A stretch of 64,000 nt of DNA from Exobasidium rhododendri. Its lineage: Eukaryota; Basidiomycota; Exobasidiomycetes; Exobasidiales; Exobasidiaceae. The stretch is from assembly GCA_026210745.1 (NCBI GenBank), contig CP110630.1, positions 5,270,001 to 5,334,000 on the forward strand, in the 5' to 3' direction. The notes beneath the pieces are model-generated. The model saw only the letters and a program-made list of their open reading frames with translations. It was not told the DNA's origin and searched no databases. This document shows positions 21,799 through 32,368 of the stretch, piece after piece. Positions within the stretch are counted from its first letter, which is position 1; every line of letters starts with the position of its first letter. Made by a program: the position numbers and the translations under genes.

Positions 21799-22908
21799 AT
21801 GATACCGTCCAGTCCACACCCTCCGAAACGTCACTGGAGGAAACAGGTGAGCACAGCATTCATGGCGTAGTCTAGGCGCCAAATCGAGAGAATCGCTGAA
21901 TATCTCATGGTTTGGCAAGTACGCCTACGGAGAGTCGACTCATCAGGCACACAGATACAGATCGTCTACGACAGTAGATTATGAGCCCAAAGAATATCAT
22001 CGAGACTACTCTGCTCGTCGTCCGTTAGCCGAGCGTGAAGCTAACATGTACGGCAGCCGAAGAAAAGCACTTCACCGCTCTAGGTATTCTCCCGGTAGCT
22101 GTCCGAGCATCAAGCTCGAACAAGGAAGGCGACACTCTCGCGAGATTCGAGAATCGACACAATACACGCCCTATCCGGCGAGGAGACATCCCGCAATCGC
22201 CAGTACCAGCCATCGCTCCTTAGACGTACTGCAAGATGGCCTGACAAGCCACTTTGATGGAGTGCGACACGATCAACAGGGTGAGATCATGTATCAGAGG
22301 TCGATACAATCACTTCGTCGGATGAGGGAAACAAAGTACACTCGCGATCGTTTCATTCCACTCTGTCGTGCCATTAAAGCAAGCATGAGCAAGCTAGGAC
22401 ATGCCCTTGGCAGCAACGTCGAAAGCGAATTGCTCAGGACATACAAGAACCTTTTCCATTGGCTTCAGCTCGACTCTTTTCAGCAGTACGTCTTCGACGC
22501 CGTCAAGAGTGGAGTGGCGATCGCATACACACTCAATGTAGATGGCAAGGTTGCCAAGTTGTACTTTTGCTTGACCATCGACATGGTGCGAGACGAACGG
22601 AACACGTTGGATTCGATTGACAGGAGAGGCTGCCACGGTCCTCTTTTGCACAGCCGCTACATGCCGCTGTACCGAGCACTGCGCAAGAGTGTGACAGAGC
22701 AAGGATACGCTCTGGGATGCGACGTGGAGAATGAACTCGTAGCGGAAGACATCAACGTATATGGCAAGATTCACTTGGATGGATTTTTTCAGTACATCAA
22801 CGAGGCAATGGGCAACAAGGCGCCTATCAACGCAAACATCGAGGTAGATTACGTTGAGAAGATCTGGTTCTGCCCGACAGACGGCATGGTACGTGACAGT
22901 GCAGTGGA

Positions 22909-22996
<88 letters not shown>

Positions 22997-23933
22997 CGAT
23001 GCTGATCTTTGTGGAATGTTTCTCTACAGCTTCCCAGTCCCTTCGACGGCGTCCAGTGGCTTTGCAGCTCTGAAGGACACGACACTTTGACGAACAGCGC
23101 TCGTGCAGCAGATCGTAGTGAGAGTGAAAGTCAGAGCAAAGTACAGATCCAGGAAGGTTTCTGTGTGTATGCGGATGACGAGCTAGACGATAAAGGTGCA
23201 CTCCAAAGAAGTATACGTGAAGCAAGTAGGGGACCTGCTGAAGGGAGCAGAGGAGGAGTGGCGAATGACTGCTCTGGTGGACTGGGGGAGCAATTTACCC
23301 AGCCCGAGACAGCCCTCACCGAAAGGACTAGAGCGAGCAGTCCATTCTGTACGCCTCCCCCTCGTGGTCCAATTGTGGCGAGGAACACCGTCGATTTTGC
23401 TCACGTCGTGGTCAAGGTGGAAGGGGAGGAGCGGCCAGTGCAACAAACACCTTTAATTGCCACGACGGTATCAGTGAAGAGAGAAGAAGCCGTCAATGAA
23501 GCCCCGCCGTTCGTCGTGCAAGAGAACAGCATCAAGCAAGAAATCATCGTCAAGACAGAAGAGGAAGATGTCAAGCCAGATCTAAGCTTGATCATGAGCC
23601 AGGAGAGTCGGGATCTTTACGCACTTCTCTGCCTCTTTCTTGACATCGGCCTCGACAGCATCACCGCTTCTACTGTGGCCGAGCGATTGCAGTACACAGT
23701 CGCTTATGTCAGAACAATAGTCGAAAGCAGCAAGAAATATCCTGCACAGGAGCTGAAGCTGAAGTGGCGGGAATACATCGATGGGACAGACTCGTTGATC
23801 ACAGTCCTCTGGTGAGTGTCTCATAGGCGCTGGAGAAGGAGTGATGTAGAGCCGACTAGCTTTGCTCATGATGTGGCCATCTTTCTGCAGCATGTACAAG
23901 AACAAAGCGTACTTACGGCAGCTCCTGGCGTGA
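21799..23933 (+). CDS. Unrecognised protein with two tandem ~80-residue domains and SUMO-site cluster
   Basis: Exons 21799-21846, 21947-22888, 23030-23811 and 23891-23933 join in phase to 604 residues. I do not recognise the family. Two related blocks are visible, encoded about 22345-22590 and 22655-22890. They share the pattern R-aromatic-hydrophobic-PL.RA, then G.ALG..VE.EL, LD.F.QY, and an ending of K-hydrophobic-aromatic-FC.T..MV. They could be winged-helix-like units, but that is a guess. The C-terminal third has four psi-K-x-E motifs (VKVE, VKRE, IKQE, VKTE) and ends in a helical region. Intron 22889-23029 consists largely of a GA microsatellite. The first exon was chosen because MIPSSPHPPKRHWRKQ splices in phase through a 100-nt intron; ATG 22046 is the alternative start. 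Confidence 0.6.
22912..22988 (+). repeat. (GA)n microsatellite inside an intron
   Basis: About 77 nt of uninterrupted GA dinucleotides (roughly 38 units) within the 141-nt intron 22889-23029. It creates false open frames (Arg-Glu on plus, Ser-Leu on minus). It is likely length-variable between strains. Confidence 0.97.
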
Positions 23934-24299
23934 ACGTCTCCGCAATCACTTCCCCTTGCAATTGCCGCTTCCGAGTTTATCTTTTCTGTCTAGCCGTCAT
24001 TGTACCCTTTTATCAACCTACACCTCCATTTTGCATTACCGTGTCCTCATTCCTGAATGACCATGCAATTCGTGACTGGAGAGGTGTCGTGGCACACGTG
24101 GGACGACGCGTTCCGTGTGATCCAAGTCAGAATCGTCCACTCTTTAGTCATTCTGAGATCGAGGATTCAAAGGTTAGGGGAGCGACTTGATCCCTTGCTC
24201 TCGCCGAAAGCAACACCGTACTCTTTTCTCTCACGCTTGCCCGCCCCACACAAGAGGTACTTGATGGACCGGAGGTTGGCGAGGTAAGCCTATTCCATT
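23934..24299. other. Intergenic region before SLX1
   Basis: 366 bp between same-strand genes. A 76-codon open frame (24057-24287) overlaps most of it but shows no recognisable motif or neighbouring splice partner. I treat the stretch as the SLX1 upstream region. Confidence 0.45.
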
Positions 24300-26266
24300 A
24301 TGGTCACCTCGGTCGAGTCCCATGCCGTTCCTAGCTTCTACGCATGCTACCTGATGCGGTCGTACGCTACGACGTCCTCCAGTCGAACGTACATTGGGTC
24401 CACACCTGATCCCATTCGAAGAAAGAAGCAACACAACGGAGTCCTGACGCAAGGTGCACACAAAACACAAAGAGGAAGACCGTGGGAGACACAATTCATC
24501 GTTTGGGGGTTTCCTAGCAAGATTGCAGCTCTCCAGGTGAGTGACGGACAGAACGACTGTAGTTGATCGAGTGGAGGACTCACGTTCTTTTTCCTCTTCC
24601 TCTTTCTTCCATTAAGTTTGAATGGGCATGGCAGAAGCCACATCTTTCTCGTCATCTGCGAACGCACGTCGATCACGACGGATCCTCATCCTCACAGCAT
24701 GTCCCTCTCCCACTGTTCACCGACACACCCATGAATCAGGTTCCGACTTCAGCAGACGGATGCAAAGCACTGTCATGCACGTCTGTCCAATCGTGCCTGT
24801 TGGTTGCCCGTGCTTTGCTGAGGAGTGAACCTTTTAGTGCTTGGAATCTGCGTATCACCTTTTTTGAAGAATACTGTTGGGCAGCATGGGTTCGACTGGA
24901 AGACGATTTGTCGCGCGAGATTAGCAGAGATTCGAATCTAGACGCCTTCAAAGTGGTCGGCCTCAAGAACCAGAAGAGTAGACTAGGCCGGGCTCTGGCA
25001 CCCAAGCACCTCACACCGGCACCCATCTGCGACTTTCAAGGTGTGGACGGCAGTAGGAAGAGCTTACTGCAGTTGAGTGAGACAGAGAGGAGCGCTCTGA
25101 AGCTAGAGGCAAAAGCTTCAAAGTCGGTTCAAGTAGGAAAATCGCCGGGTCAGTGGCCGGAGAAGTTGCCGAAAACGTTGACTGTGCGAGCGATGGGAGG
25201 CACATGGAACCTTCTCCAGAAGGCTCCTTTGCCACCGTATCCCGTCGGCTGCGCAAATAGTGTGGAAGGTCAGGTACCAAAGATGCGGCTGAATGACGAT
25301 GCACAGATGGAGCTGTCTTGGCAGAGGTATAAGAGCGTCTTGAAGGGGAGGTCCCTCTCACTGGAGACGATCAAGTCGACGACTTCGAGCGAGGCACTTC
25401 TACAAGACTGTGCGCTCTGCCGTTCGAGCATCTCACTGCAGGACCATCTCACCTACACGACTTGTCCAGCACCTTTTCACGAACTGCGACCTAGAGCAGC
25501 AATGCAAGAAGATACTCGCAAACTTACGCAGTTTGGCTTCACCTACGATCATCAAGGTCTCGACCGGCCAGAATCCCCCTCCTCTCCTTCTTCCCACTGC
25601 CACAGTTTCTTCCATATCGCCTGCCTTGCCAAGCACTTCTCAATACAACAACGAAGAGGGCCCACTGACTTTGTGCTACCTACACATGGACGTTGCCCTT
25701 CGTGTGGTGTGCAGGGCAAGGAGGAGGATGCGAATACGTGGGTGGAAGTTATACGAGCAGTATACCGTAGAACAGAAAGGCTGGAGACCGAAATCGCAAA
25801 CGAAAGGAAGGCAGCACTGCAGGAAGAAAAGGTCAGAGCGAGAAATGCAGCGAAGAAGACGACCAACACGATGAAGGCAACGAGACCACACAAGGTGACA
25901 CCCCCACCGGAAGAGAGATCTAGCGAAGACGGGACTCCTTCTGGTTCTCTCCTCGATGCCCTGGACGAGATTCAAAGGAGGCCCAGGGGAAAGAGGAGTT
26001 TCCGACCAGTATCGACGTTGTTGCGTGATCCGATTCAACCGTCTTCGACATCTTCTCATTCTGCTTCTTTCACTGCCCCTCCATCAACGCCGACTCCTTC
26101 CATGAGCACCGCTAAGCGATCTTCGCTTCTGTGCAATCTCGACAGCGTTCTCAATGCTGCCGCCTGCAATACAACCTCGGCTACGACTCGATTCGATCCA
26201 AAAAGGGTCAGATCGACGTTTGCAACAGCGACATCCCCATCTAACGAGGTGATCGATCTGACGTGA
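24300..26266 (+). CDS. SLX1: Slx1 structure-specific endonuclease catalytic subunit (GIY-YIG plus RING)
   Basis: Exons 24300-24536 and 24617-26266 join to 628 residues. The GIY-YIG nuclease domain opens the protein: FYACYL (13-18), TYIGST (30-35), Arg40, QHNG and RPWE with Glu63, followed by [15 protein letters not shown] across the splice junction, all diagnostic of Slx1. A RING-type zinc-binding module begins at Cys344 (CALC...CPAPFHE...[10 protein letters not shown]...CPSCG). The C-terminus is disordered and basic and ends in VIDLT, a consensus SUMO-interacting motif. Slx1 with Slx4 cuts branched DNA such as Holliday junctions and 5' flaps in the nucleus. It is longer than yeast Slx1 (304 residues), mainly through the C-terminal tail and a central linker. 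Confidence 0.93.
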
Positions 26267-26394
26267 TAGGCCTCATCTCGCATTCGTTCAAACATCCCCA
26301 TCGTCATCGTCTTCATCTTTACTTTATCCTATGGCATGCGTCGCTACAATTGTATTCTATTTATCACAAGCGGAAAGATCATATATGTCACCTT

Positions 26395-27779
26395 CTACAC
26401 TTTGGGTTTGCGGACAGATTCGATAGGGATCTCCCCCGACACAATCTGAAGAAGGGGACATCACCAAAGGGCGGTTGCTCGGGTTGCTCAGTGTCTTGGC
26501 GTCACTACGGTACGGCACAAACTCGTACTCACCTTTTCTACCATGGCCTTGACGACGGTCCAGTCTTTGAAAAGAGTGTACTTGATCTTGTGCTTGTCAC
26601 AGTATGTTTTGAGGTCTTTGAAGAAAACAATAAAAACGATGGTTGAGAGAGATGGATCCTACTGGCGTGCACCACCTGTCGTGCTCTACTCACCGTTGTC
26701 CTTTCGATCCTTGACAAAGAGAACATCGGCATGACTAGCAGCAGACATGTCAGAGCTGCAAAGGAGACGTAGTGCAGCCGTGTGAGAGATTTGACCGGAT
26801 TGCCTGCCCACAGTCCGGCTCATTGGATGTGTGACTCACATTCCATCACCGGCAAAGAAGAGCAGAGGTGGGTTTGGCAGGTCGCGGTAGGGCAGGATAC
26901 TCAAGCTCTTGTCGTGTCCAAAGTGGCTAGAGACATGGTGTACGCGTGAGATCTGATGAAAAGGCAAAAACTTTTCCTCCCTTCTTGCCAACGCTCACCT
27001 GTCGGGATGTCTGTAGACCAGTTCCCACGTCTTTCCCTCCTTTTCTGGGTCGGTAAATTTGACATCGTTGGCTACCACGTCAATCTTATTGGCTTCTTCT
27101 TCTCCAATCAAGTTAGAGAAGATGCTTCGAATGATGGGCACCATTCCACTGGAGACGACAATGATCGGGATGTCGTGTGCCTTGGCGTAGGTGTGGAACT
27201 CTTTGAATCCAGGGTCCAACGGGACATCTGTGATGAGCGAGAAGAGGAAGACGAGGAGAAAAGAGTGGGAGGGGGGAGGGGAGAGGAAGGATTAGAGTGC
27301 TGTGTGTAATGTATCACTCCCAAACGCTCCAACACACACCCCTGCGAACAAGTGCTTCCATCTCGGCAAAGGGTCGGTGTACGCTCTCTACCATTGTTCT
27401 GAAACCATCACGATATGAGATCTGTTCATGAATGATCTTTTCGTTGATCTTTCGTCGTTCAGTGTAGCCCATTCCGACAGAGTCGACCATGTGATCATTG
27501 GAGTCGACCTCGGTGATGGTACCTGTATCGAGAAAAAGGCAGAGAGAGAGAGTGAATTCAGAGAAGAGAACACAAGAAAGCAGTATGGAGAGACCAGCTC
27601 AATGGATGTGCAGCTACGTACCATCGAAATCAGTGAGGAAGACGTACTTTGCGTCGGCGTACTAGAAGAGAAGATTAGATTGCGAGGAGCAAGGTCAATG
27701 TCCAAAAAATCGCCCTTCCTTCATGTACAGCCCTCTCGCTTGTGCCCTTCATCTCGCTCACCTTTGGTTGGGAAGACAT
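26395..27779 (-). CDS. HAD-family phosphatase of the yeast YNL010W type
   Basis: Eight exons: 27762-27779, 27622-27661, 27340-27522, 26999-27227, 26840-26926, 26694-26755, 26533-26615 and 26395-26445, total 753 nt (250 residues). The first exon is only 18 nt (MSSQPK). HAD motif I is FLTDFDGTIT (nucleophile Asp17, acid Asp19), motif II is VVSSGM and motif IV is FAGDGISDMSAA. Order and length match the fungal phosphoserine-phosphatase-like group that includes S. cerevisiae YNL010W; the substrate is unknown. Every intron is 72-112 nt with GT-AG ends. At eight exons for 250 residues it is the most intron-dense gene here. Convergent with SLX1. Confidence 0.85.
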
Positions 27780-28261
27780 GATTCTGCAGATATGGACCGG
27801 GTAGACACTTGCAGCTGCTGTAGAGTTTCCTTTTTGCTCTTCTCAATCAAGTCAGAAGATCGACGGAGTTGAGAAACGTGTTGGGTTTCGGTGTGCGTTG
27901 AGCATCTTTGCCAGATGAGGTGGTGCCAGGGGATAGGCCACGTGGGAGACATGGCTCAAAGCTTTTTTTTTCCAGCCCTGAACGTATCTCGATACGGTGT
28001 TCGTTGTATCTCACCCCTTCTCCCTACCTGCCATCCCTGTCTCCCTACCATTATGCATGCCATGGGCAGGTCGAATTGATCGGCAAAAGATTGCAATCAT
28101 AATATGAAGATATTGTACATACAAAGACAGGGAAAAGGGGTATATAGCATAGTGGAGCGCGCAATGCAGAATTTTGCACTACTTCTCCTTCTGACGGTTG
28201 GAATCTTTACCGGCCATGCTTCATCCTCTTCGATGGCGGCCGGTTTCTTCTCCACTTTTCT
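27780..28261. other. Intergenic region upstream of the HAD phosphatase
   Basis: 482 bp between two minus-strand genes. Small open frames overlap but none is convincing. It should contain the HAD gene promoter and the 3' region of the 1368-residue gene. Confidence 0.5.
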
Positions 28262-31200
28262 TTAGCTGCCCGGCGACATTTCTTCACCATCTGCGTTCAA
28301 AATCAAGCTAGCAGCAAAACTGGAAAGTCTCGCTCTAGGCTTCGGCCTCCTCTTGCCTCCTTCTTCTTCCTCCTCCTCCTTCCCCGCTTCTTCCTCGTCT
28401 TCACTGGACGCATCTCCACCATCGTTACCGCGATATCCTTGTTGAATCACCGGCCTTCTATGGTCTATCCTGCCTAGTTTCACTGCCTCTTCTCGAAGTT
28501 GTGGACTCGTCAGATAGACATCCGTGGTGCTCTCATTCCAGGCTGCTTCGACGAATCCTCCTGGCATCGCCCTTTCGGGCTTTTCGAGATAGCTGCCGAC
28601 TAACTTTTCCACATCTTCTGAGTTGCGCCTGTCTTTCAAGGACATCTGATAGGCACTGTCGTTGCTCATACTCTGTGGGCCTTGCAACGTCTCACCTGCA
28701 ACCTTTCGGTTCTTGTTCTTGGTCGGTGTCGCCGTCGTTGCTTCTGACTCTGATCGACTCGTGTCTGTCTCATCTCTCAAAGACGAACCAATCACCATCG
28801 CTTGACCTAGTCGACTACTCGACATGACAGGAGGCTTGAAGAACAGACCACTGAATGCCTCTTCTTCATGCTCGTCTGTGTTCCACAGCTCTCTCGCTGC
28901 TATACTCCTTGGCGAGTAATTGCTGTCGTCGGAACTGGAAGAAGACGGCTGCACGAAGCTGCCCTTGAACCCCCTACCTCTTGCATCCCCTCTACTCTGC
29001 CTGAATGACCCCGTCAAGCGTTCCTCTATACCGATGCTCCTATCGACCCTCGGAAGGATGTTCGCCTCTGATCCGGGTGATAGTAGCCGGTCCTGTATTC
29101 GATCGCCATCGGACACTCTCAATCGATTCAGGGTGGGCAAGATCATAGCATCCGAAGAGGTAGCAAAGCCTTCCATGGCAACGAAGGGGATGTTCGAGAG
29201 GGAAGGCGAAGGAGGCTGCAATCCAGAAGAGGATGTCTCGTCTGTTGATTCACTTGTAGAGTTCGCTCGAATGCTCCTCTGTCGACGAGGTGGAACGGGC
29301 AGTGATCTTTGCTGCTCCATGACTTCACTTACGGGAGACTGTGTGGACGTCTCCATCTGCCTGTGGTTCTCGTCAATCTTCGGTGTGCCTCGATTTGGTC
29401 CGAGGCTACTGCTTCGCACGGATAGTCTCCTTCCTGACTCAAAGTCACGGGGTGCCATGATGACCGGACTAGAAGACTTTGCAAGGCTCCTCTCCTCTTG
29501 GCCTCGTGTGCTCGTGGGAGTAGAGGAGAGCATAGAACGTAGGTCGTCACTCCCTGTTGGGTGATGATACCCAATCTTTGTCGCATGTCTGCCTGCGAAA
29601 AAGGTGGGATCTTTGGGGACGGTCTGACCGATATCAGGTCTAGGGGCGGAAAAGGCGATTCCATACGCATTGGACTGGGGTGAGGAGTCTACTTGCTTTC
29701 GGGCATTGACAGCTTGTGAGTTGGCGATAGAGAGAGGTGATCCGCCACGATCGACTTCCCCCTTCTCCCTCTTCCTTTCAGACGGCATTGACAGACGACT
29801 GATGACCACGGGCGTATCCGACACTACATGTGATTGAGTGGAGGAGGAGCGGTTCCTTCTGTAGTGGTGATCTACATCCAATCTATCCTGCGACATTCTT
29901 CTCGATGCGCTCTCATCCACGGCCGTCATGGTTTGAGAGCGTTGACGTCGAATAGAAGGAAAGCACGAGTCGACGTGAAAGAGACTACGTATAGACTCTT
30001 GACTCTTTGATCGTCTGCGCTGATGGCCTCGAGACGATAGCAGGGAAGGAAAGGGAATGCATGCCGTCGAGCTCTTCCCCCTCCTCTCTCCTCCTTCTTC
30101 AAGTAGACCTTTCTCTGTGCCACGTCGGGTGTTAGACGTACCGCCAGTCTGCGACAGTAAATCAGACTTTCCAGCGACGTTTTTATCTGCGTACTTGTGG
30201 AATGTCTTGAGATCAGGAAGCGGTTCTCGATAGTGAACTCTCTTCGCCTTGACGCCGTCTCCACCGCTCTTTGAAGATGAGGCTGCTGCCCGTATCATGT
30301 CATGGGACTTGCTCTTTCCTATGCTCTTCCGATGTTGTTCTCTCCACTTCTCTCTCTCTTCATCTAGTGCTCTGCCTTGAGCCAATACGGTTGCCAAATC
30401 GTCCTCTTCGTCACTTCCATCTGACAGCAGATGTGAATTGAGGGCAGGTATGGAAGACGGAGTAGGCGTCGTGCCGTTCAATCGTTTCGAGCGAGAAGAA
30501 CGACGAACTGGTATCGTGACAGGAGCCAAAGTTGCACCTTGGTTCATCTCGGGAGTAGGAGGGGGCATTCGATGGTGGAAGAGTCCTCCGCTCTCGCCCT
30601 TCTCATGAGAACGTCGGAACCTGCTGCCCAGCATCTCTTGCGCTTTGGCCGAATCAGACAATTGAGGATTACTCTGCGTTTGAAGTCGTCGATGTCGTTC
30701 AAAGGCAACTGCGCTACTGTTTGACTTCTCTTTCAAATCGTCCTTGCCGAGCAGAGGTCGAGGCATCAAGACCCTCTCGCAGCCGTTCTTGGTGTCCCAC
30801 CAGCCAGCGATGTCCGTCGAGTGAGTTTTCAGCTCGTCAAAGTGCATTTGTTGCAGCGATTTGTAGTTTTCGTTTGCTTCGATCATGCGAGACATCCTCT
30901 TCTCTTGTCCTTTGCCTAGAAAGCTTACTTCGTAATCAGAGGGGGGACCATGCTGATGTCCCGGCGTCGATGCAGAAATAGGCGAAAGTGTCCTATTTGC
31001 TGCCAAGTTGCCCAGTGGGTACTTTACTGGCAGATCCAACGAAGACATCTCTGATTTGGTCCAAGCTGATTCAGGAGATACGATCAGATCGCGCTTCTTC
31101 TCTTCAACGAAGTCTCTCGCGGTGACAGAGGGGTCAGGAAAGGACGCCTCCTGCTCCTCCATCTTCTCCTTTCCCTTCCTGGCAGTCTGCGAAGATGCGG

Positions 31201-32368
31201 TGTAGGCTCTTGGTCTAGTCGTCGAAGGCTTACTCGAAGCTAATTCTTGAGACGGACGACGTTTCCCGTGGAAGGAGGGGTAGTCTCTCAAGCTTGTCAT
31301 GCTTGTCGATGCACTTCCATTGAATATCAGAGAGGAGTCATGTCCATCTGACGAGTTGACTGATCCAGCCACGCCTCGATAGTGTGCGTCTGCCATTTCA
31401 ATCTGCTTCATAAGAGTCGGGAATTTCATAGCCGGACTGCCGCCAACGCTCGATGCCTTTGGAAGGGAGGTCGAAGCAGTTTTTGGAAGCACATCGATGC
31501 CTTGAGCGGGGTGGACAACCTCCCTCGTCCGAGTCGGCGCATTTTGTCCTACGGATTCTCGATCGAATCGTAGTAATGACGGAAGGTAGGATTGGTTGGC
31601 GACTGAACGAAGGGGCACACTTGAATCAGCTATCGGTACATTCCCACCATGTGTGTAAGCTGAAGGTAGACCAGATCCCAGTAGTGACCGCTTCGTTCTG
31701 CCCTCTACATCGGACGAAGATCCAGTCTCTTTCCTACTACTGCCACTCTGACCCATGCCTAGACCTAAGCCGAGCAGGTCAGGCTCAATGTCCTCGTAGC
31801 GAGGCACCTTGACCCGCTTGTTTCGATTTCCTCTTTCCGCCCATCCAGCACCACTGTCATCACGCAAGAAAGAAGAACGGCCTTCCACTTGAGGTCGTGC
31901 TTGGTATTGTCGTTCAGGATCCAAGAACCACCTTTCATTCGAAGGTCCTGCCACGTCCTGCCTTCTGTCAGAGAGATGGTCGGAGAGATTATTAAGCGAA
32001 GGTGGAGAGATCGGTCCCCGGTATGGTATGAAGTCCTCGCTATTCCCTTGGAAGCTACTTTTGCTCCTCGCCCCACTCTCGGCTAAAGCGCGGCTCACTC
32101 TTGTTCTATTTGATGAGAAGCCAAAAGTTGCAGGGGGGGTGTAAGAAACGGCAGACGAGCGTTGGCCAAATTGATTCTGAGCATCGTTTGGGCTTGCAGT
32201 GATATCTAACGGCGCACTCGAATAGCTTGCAAAATCTGACCTCTGGCGCAAGTCTCGAGTGGATGACGGCCTTCGAAGTGGATTGAGCAGGTGCTTCAGT
32301 CGATTGGCGGGGTTTCGAGAGCTTGACGCAATATGGTGAGGAGAGGGTTGAGCTGCTACTGAGTCCAT
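28262..32368 (-). CDS. Large Ser-rich, predicted disordered protein, function unknown
   Basis: One uninterrupted frame of 1368 residues, striking in a region where most genes have introns. Composition is rich in Ser, Arg, Pro and Asp throughout, with many RxxS-like sites (RRPSS, RRSSR, RRRSKS), no membrane segment and no domain I can name. A short more ordered stretch lies near residues 480-540 (RMIEANENYKSLQQMHFDEL, GWWDTKNG), and the region after it (RPLLGKDDLKEK) may be conserved. The C-terminus has an acidic run (EDEEEAGKEEEEEE) followed by basic residues and RLSSFAASLILNADG. It may be a scaffold or cell-cycle/polarity substrate of kinases; this is inference from composition only. Confidence 0.75.
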   Translation of the reverse strand: MDSVAAQPSPHHIASSSRNPANRLKHLLNPLRRPSSTRDLRQRSDFASYSSAPLDITASPNDAQNQFGQRSSAVSYTPPATFGFSSNRTRVSRALAESGARSKSSFQGNSEDFIPYRGPISPPSLNNLSDHLSDRRQDVAGPSNERWFLDPERQYQARPQVEGRSSFLRDDSGAGWAERGNRNKRVKVPRYEDIEPDLLGLGLGMGQSGSSRKETGSSSDVEGRTKRSLLGSGLPSAYTHGGNVPIADSSVPLRSVANQSYLPSLLRFDRESVGQNAPTRTREVVHPAQGIDVLPKTASTSLPKASSVGGSPAMKFPTLMKQIEMADAHYRGVAGSVNSSDGHDSSLIFNGSASTSMTSLRDYPSFHGKRRPSQELASSKPSTTRPRAYTASSQTARKGKEKMEEQEASFPDPSVTARDFVEEKKRDLIVSPESAWTKSEMSSLDLPVKYPLGNLAANRTLSPISASTPGHQHGPPSDYEVSFLGKGQEKRMSRMIEANENYKSLQQMHFDELKTHSTDIAGWWDTKNGCERVLMPRPLLGKDDLKEKSNSSAVAFERHRRLQTQSNPQLSDSAKAQEMLGSRFRRSHEKGESGGLFHHRMPPPTPEMNQGATLAPVTIPVRRSSRSKRLNGTTPTPSSIPALNSHLLSDGSDEEDDLATVLAQGRALDEEREKWREQHRKSIGKSKSHDMIRAAASSSKSGGDGVKAKRVHYREPLPDLKTFHKYADKNVAGKSDLLSQTGGTSNTRRGTEKGLLEEGGERRGKSSTACIPFPSLLSSRGHQRRRSKSQESIRSLFHVDSCFPSIRRQRSQTMTAVDESASRRMSQDRLDVDHHYRRNRSSSTQSHVVSDTPVVISRLSMPSERKREKGEVDRGGSPLSIANSQAVNARKQVDSSPQSNAYGIAFSAPRPDIGQTVPKDPTFFAGRHATKIGYHHPTGSDDLRSMLSSTPTSTRGQEERSLAKSSSPVIMAPRDFESGRRLSVRSSSLGPNRGTPKIDENHRQMETSTQSPVSEVMEQQRSLPVPPRRQRSIRANSTSESTDETSSSGLQPPSPSLSNIPFVAMEGFATSSDAMILPTLNRLRVSDGDRIQDRLLSPGSEANILPRVDRSIGIEERLTGSFRQSRGDARGRGFKGSFVQPSSSSSDDSNYSPRSIAARELWNTDEHEEEAFSGLFFKPPVMSSSRLGQAMVIGSSLRDETDTSRSESEATTATPTKNKNRKVAGETLQGPQSMSNDSAYQMSLKDRRNSEDVEKLVGSYLEKPERAMPGGFVEAAWNESTTDVYLTSPQLREEAVKLGRIDHRRPVIQQGYRGNDGGDASSEDEEEAGKEEEEEEGGKRRPKPRARLSSFAASLILNADGEEMSPGS

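Noticed and set aside
22827-23225. Minus-strand Ser-Leu repeat frames and plus-strand Arg-Glu repeat frames
   Set aside because: They are only the GA microsatellite read in other frames, inside an intron.
23196-23456. Alternative frame (VYVKQVGDLLKGAEEEWR) inside exon 3 of the two-domain gene
   Set aside because: It looks protein-like, but no splice sites allow entry and exit while keeping the downstream SUMO-site frame.
24057-24287. 76-codon frame before SLX1 as a small gene
   Set aside because: No motif, no splice partners and no sign of a start context; better explained as an upstream region.
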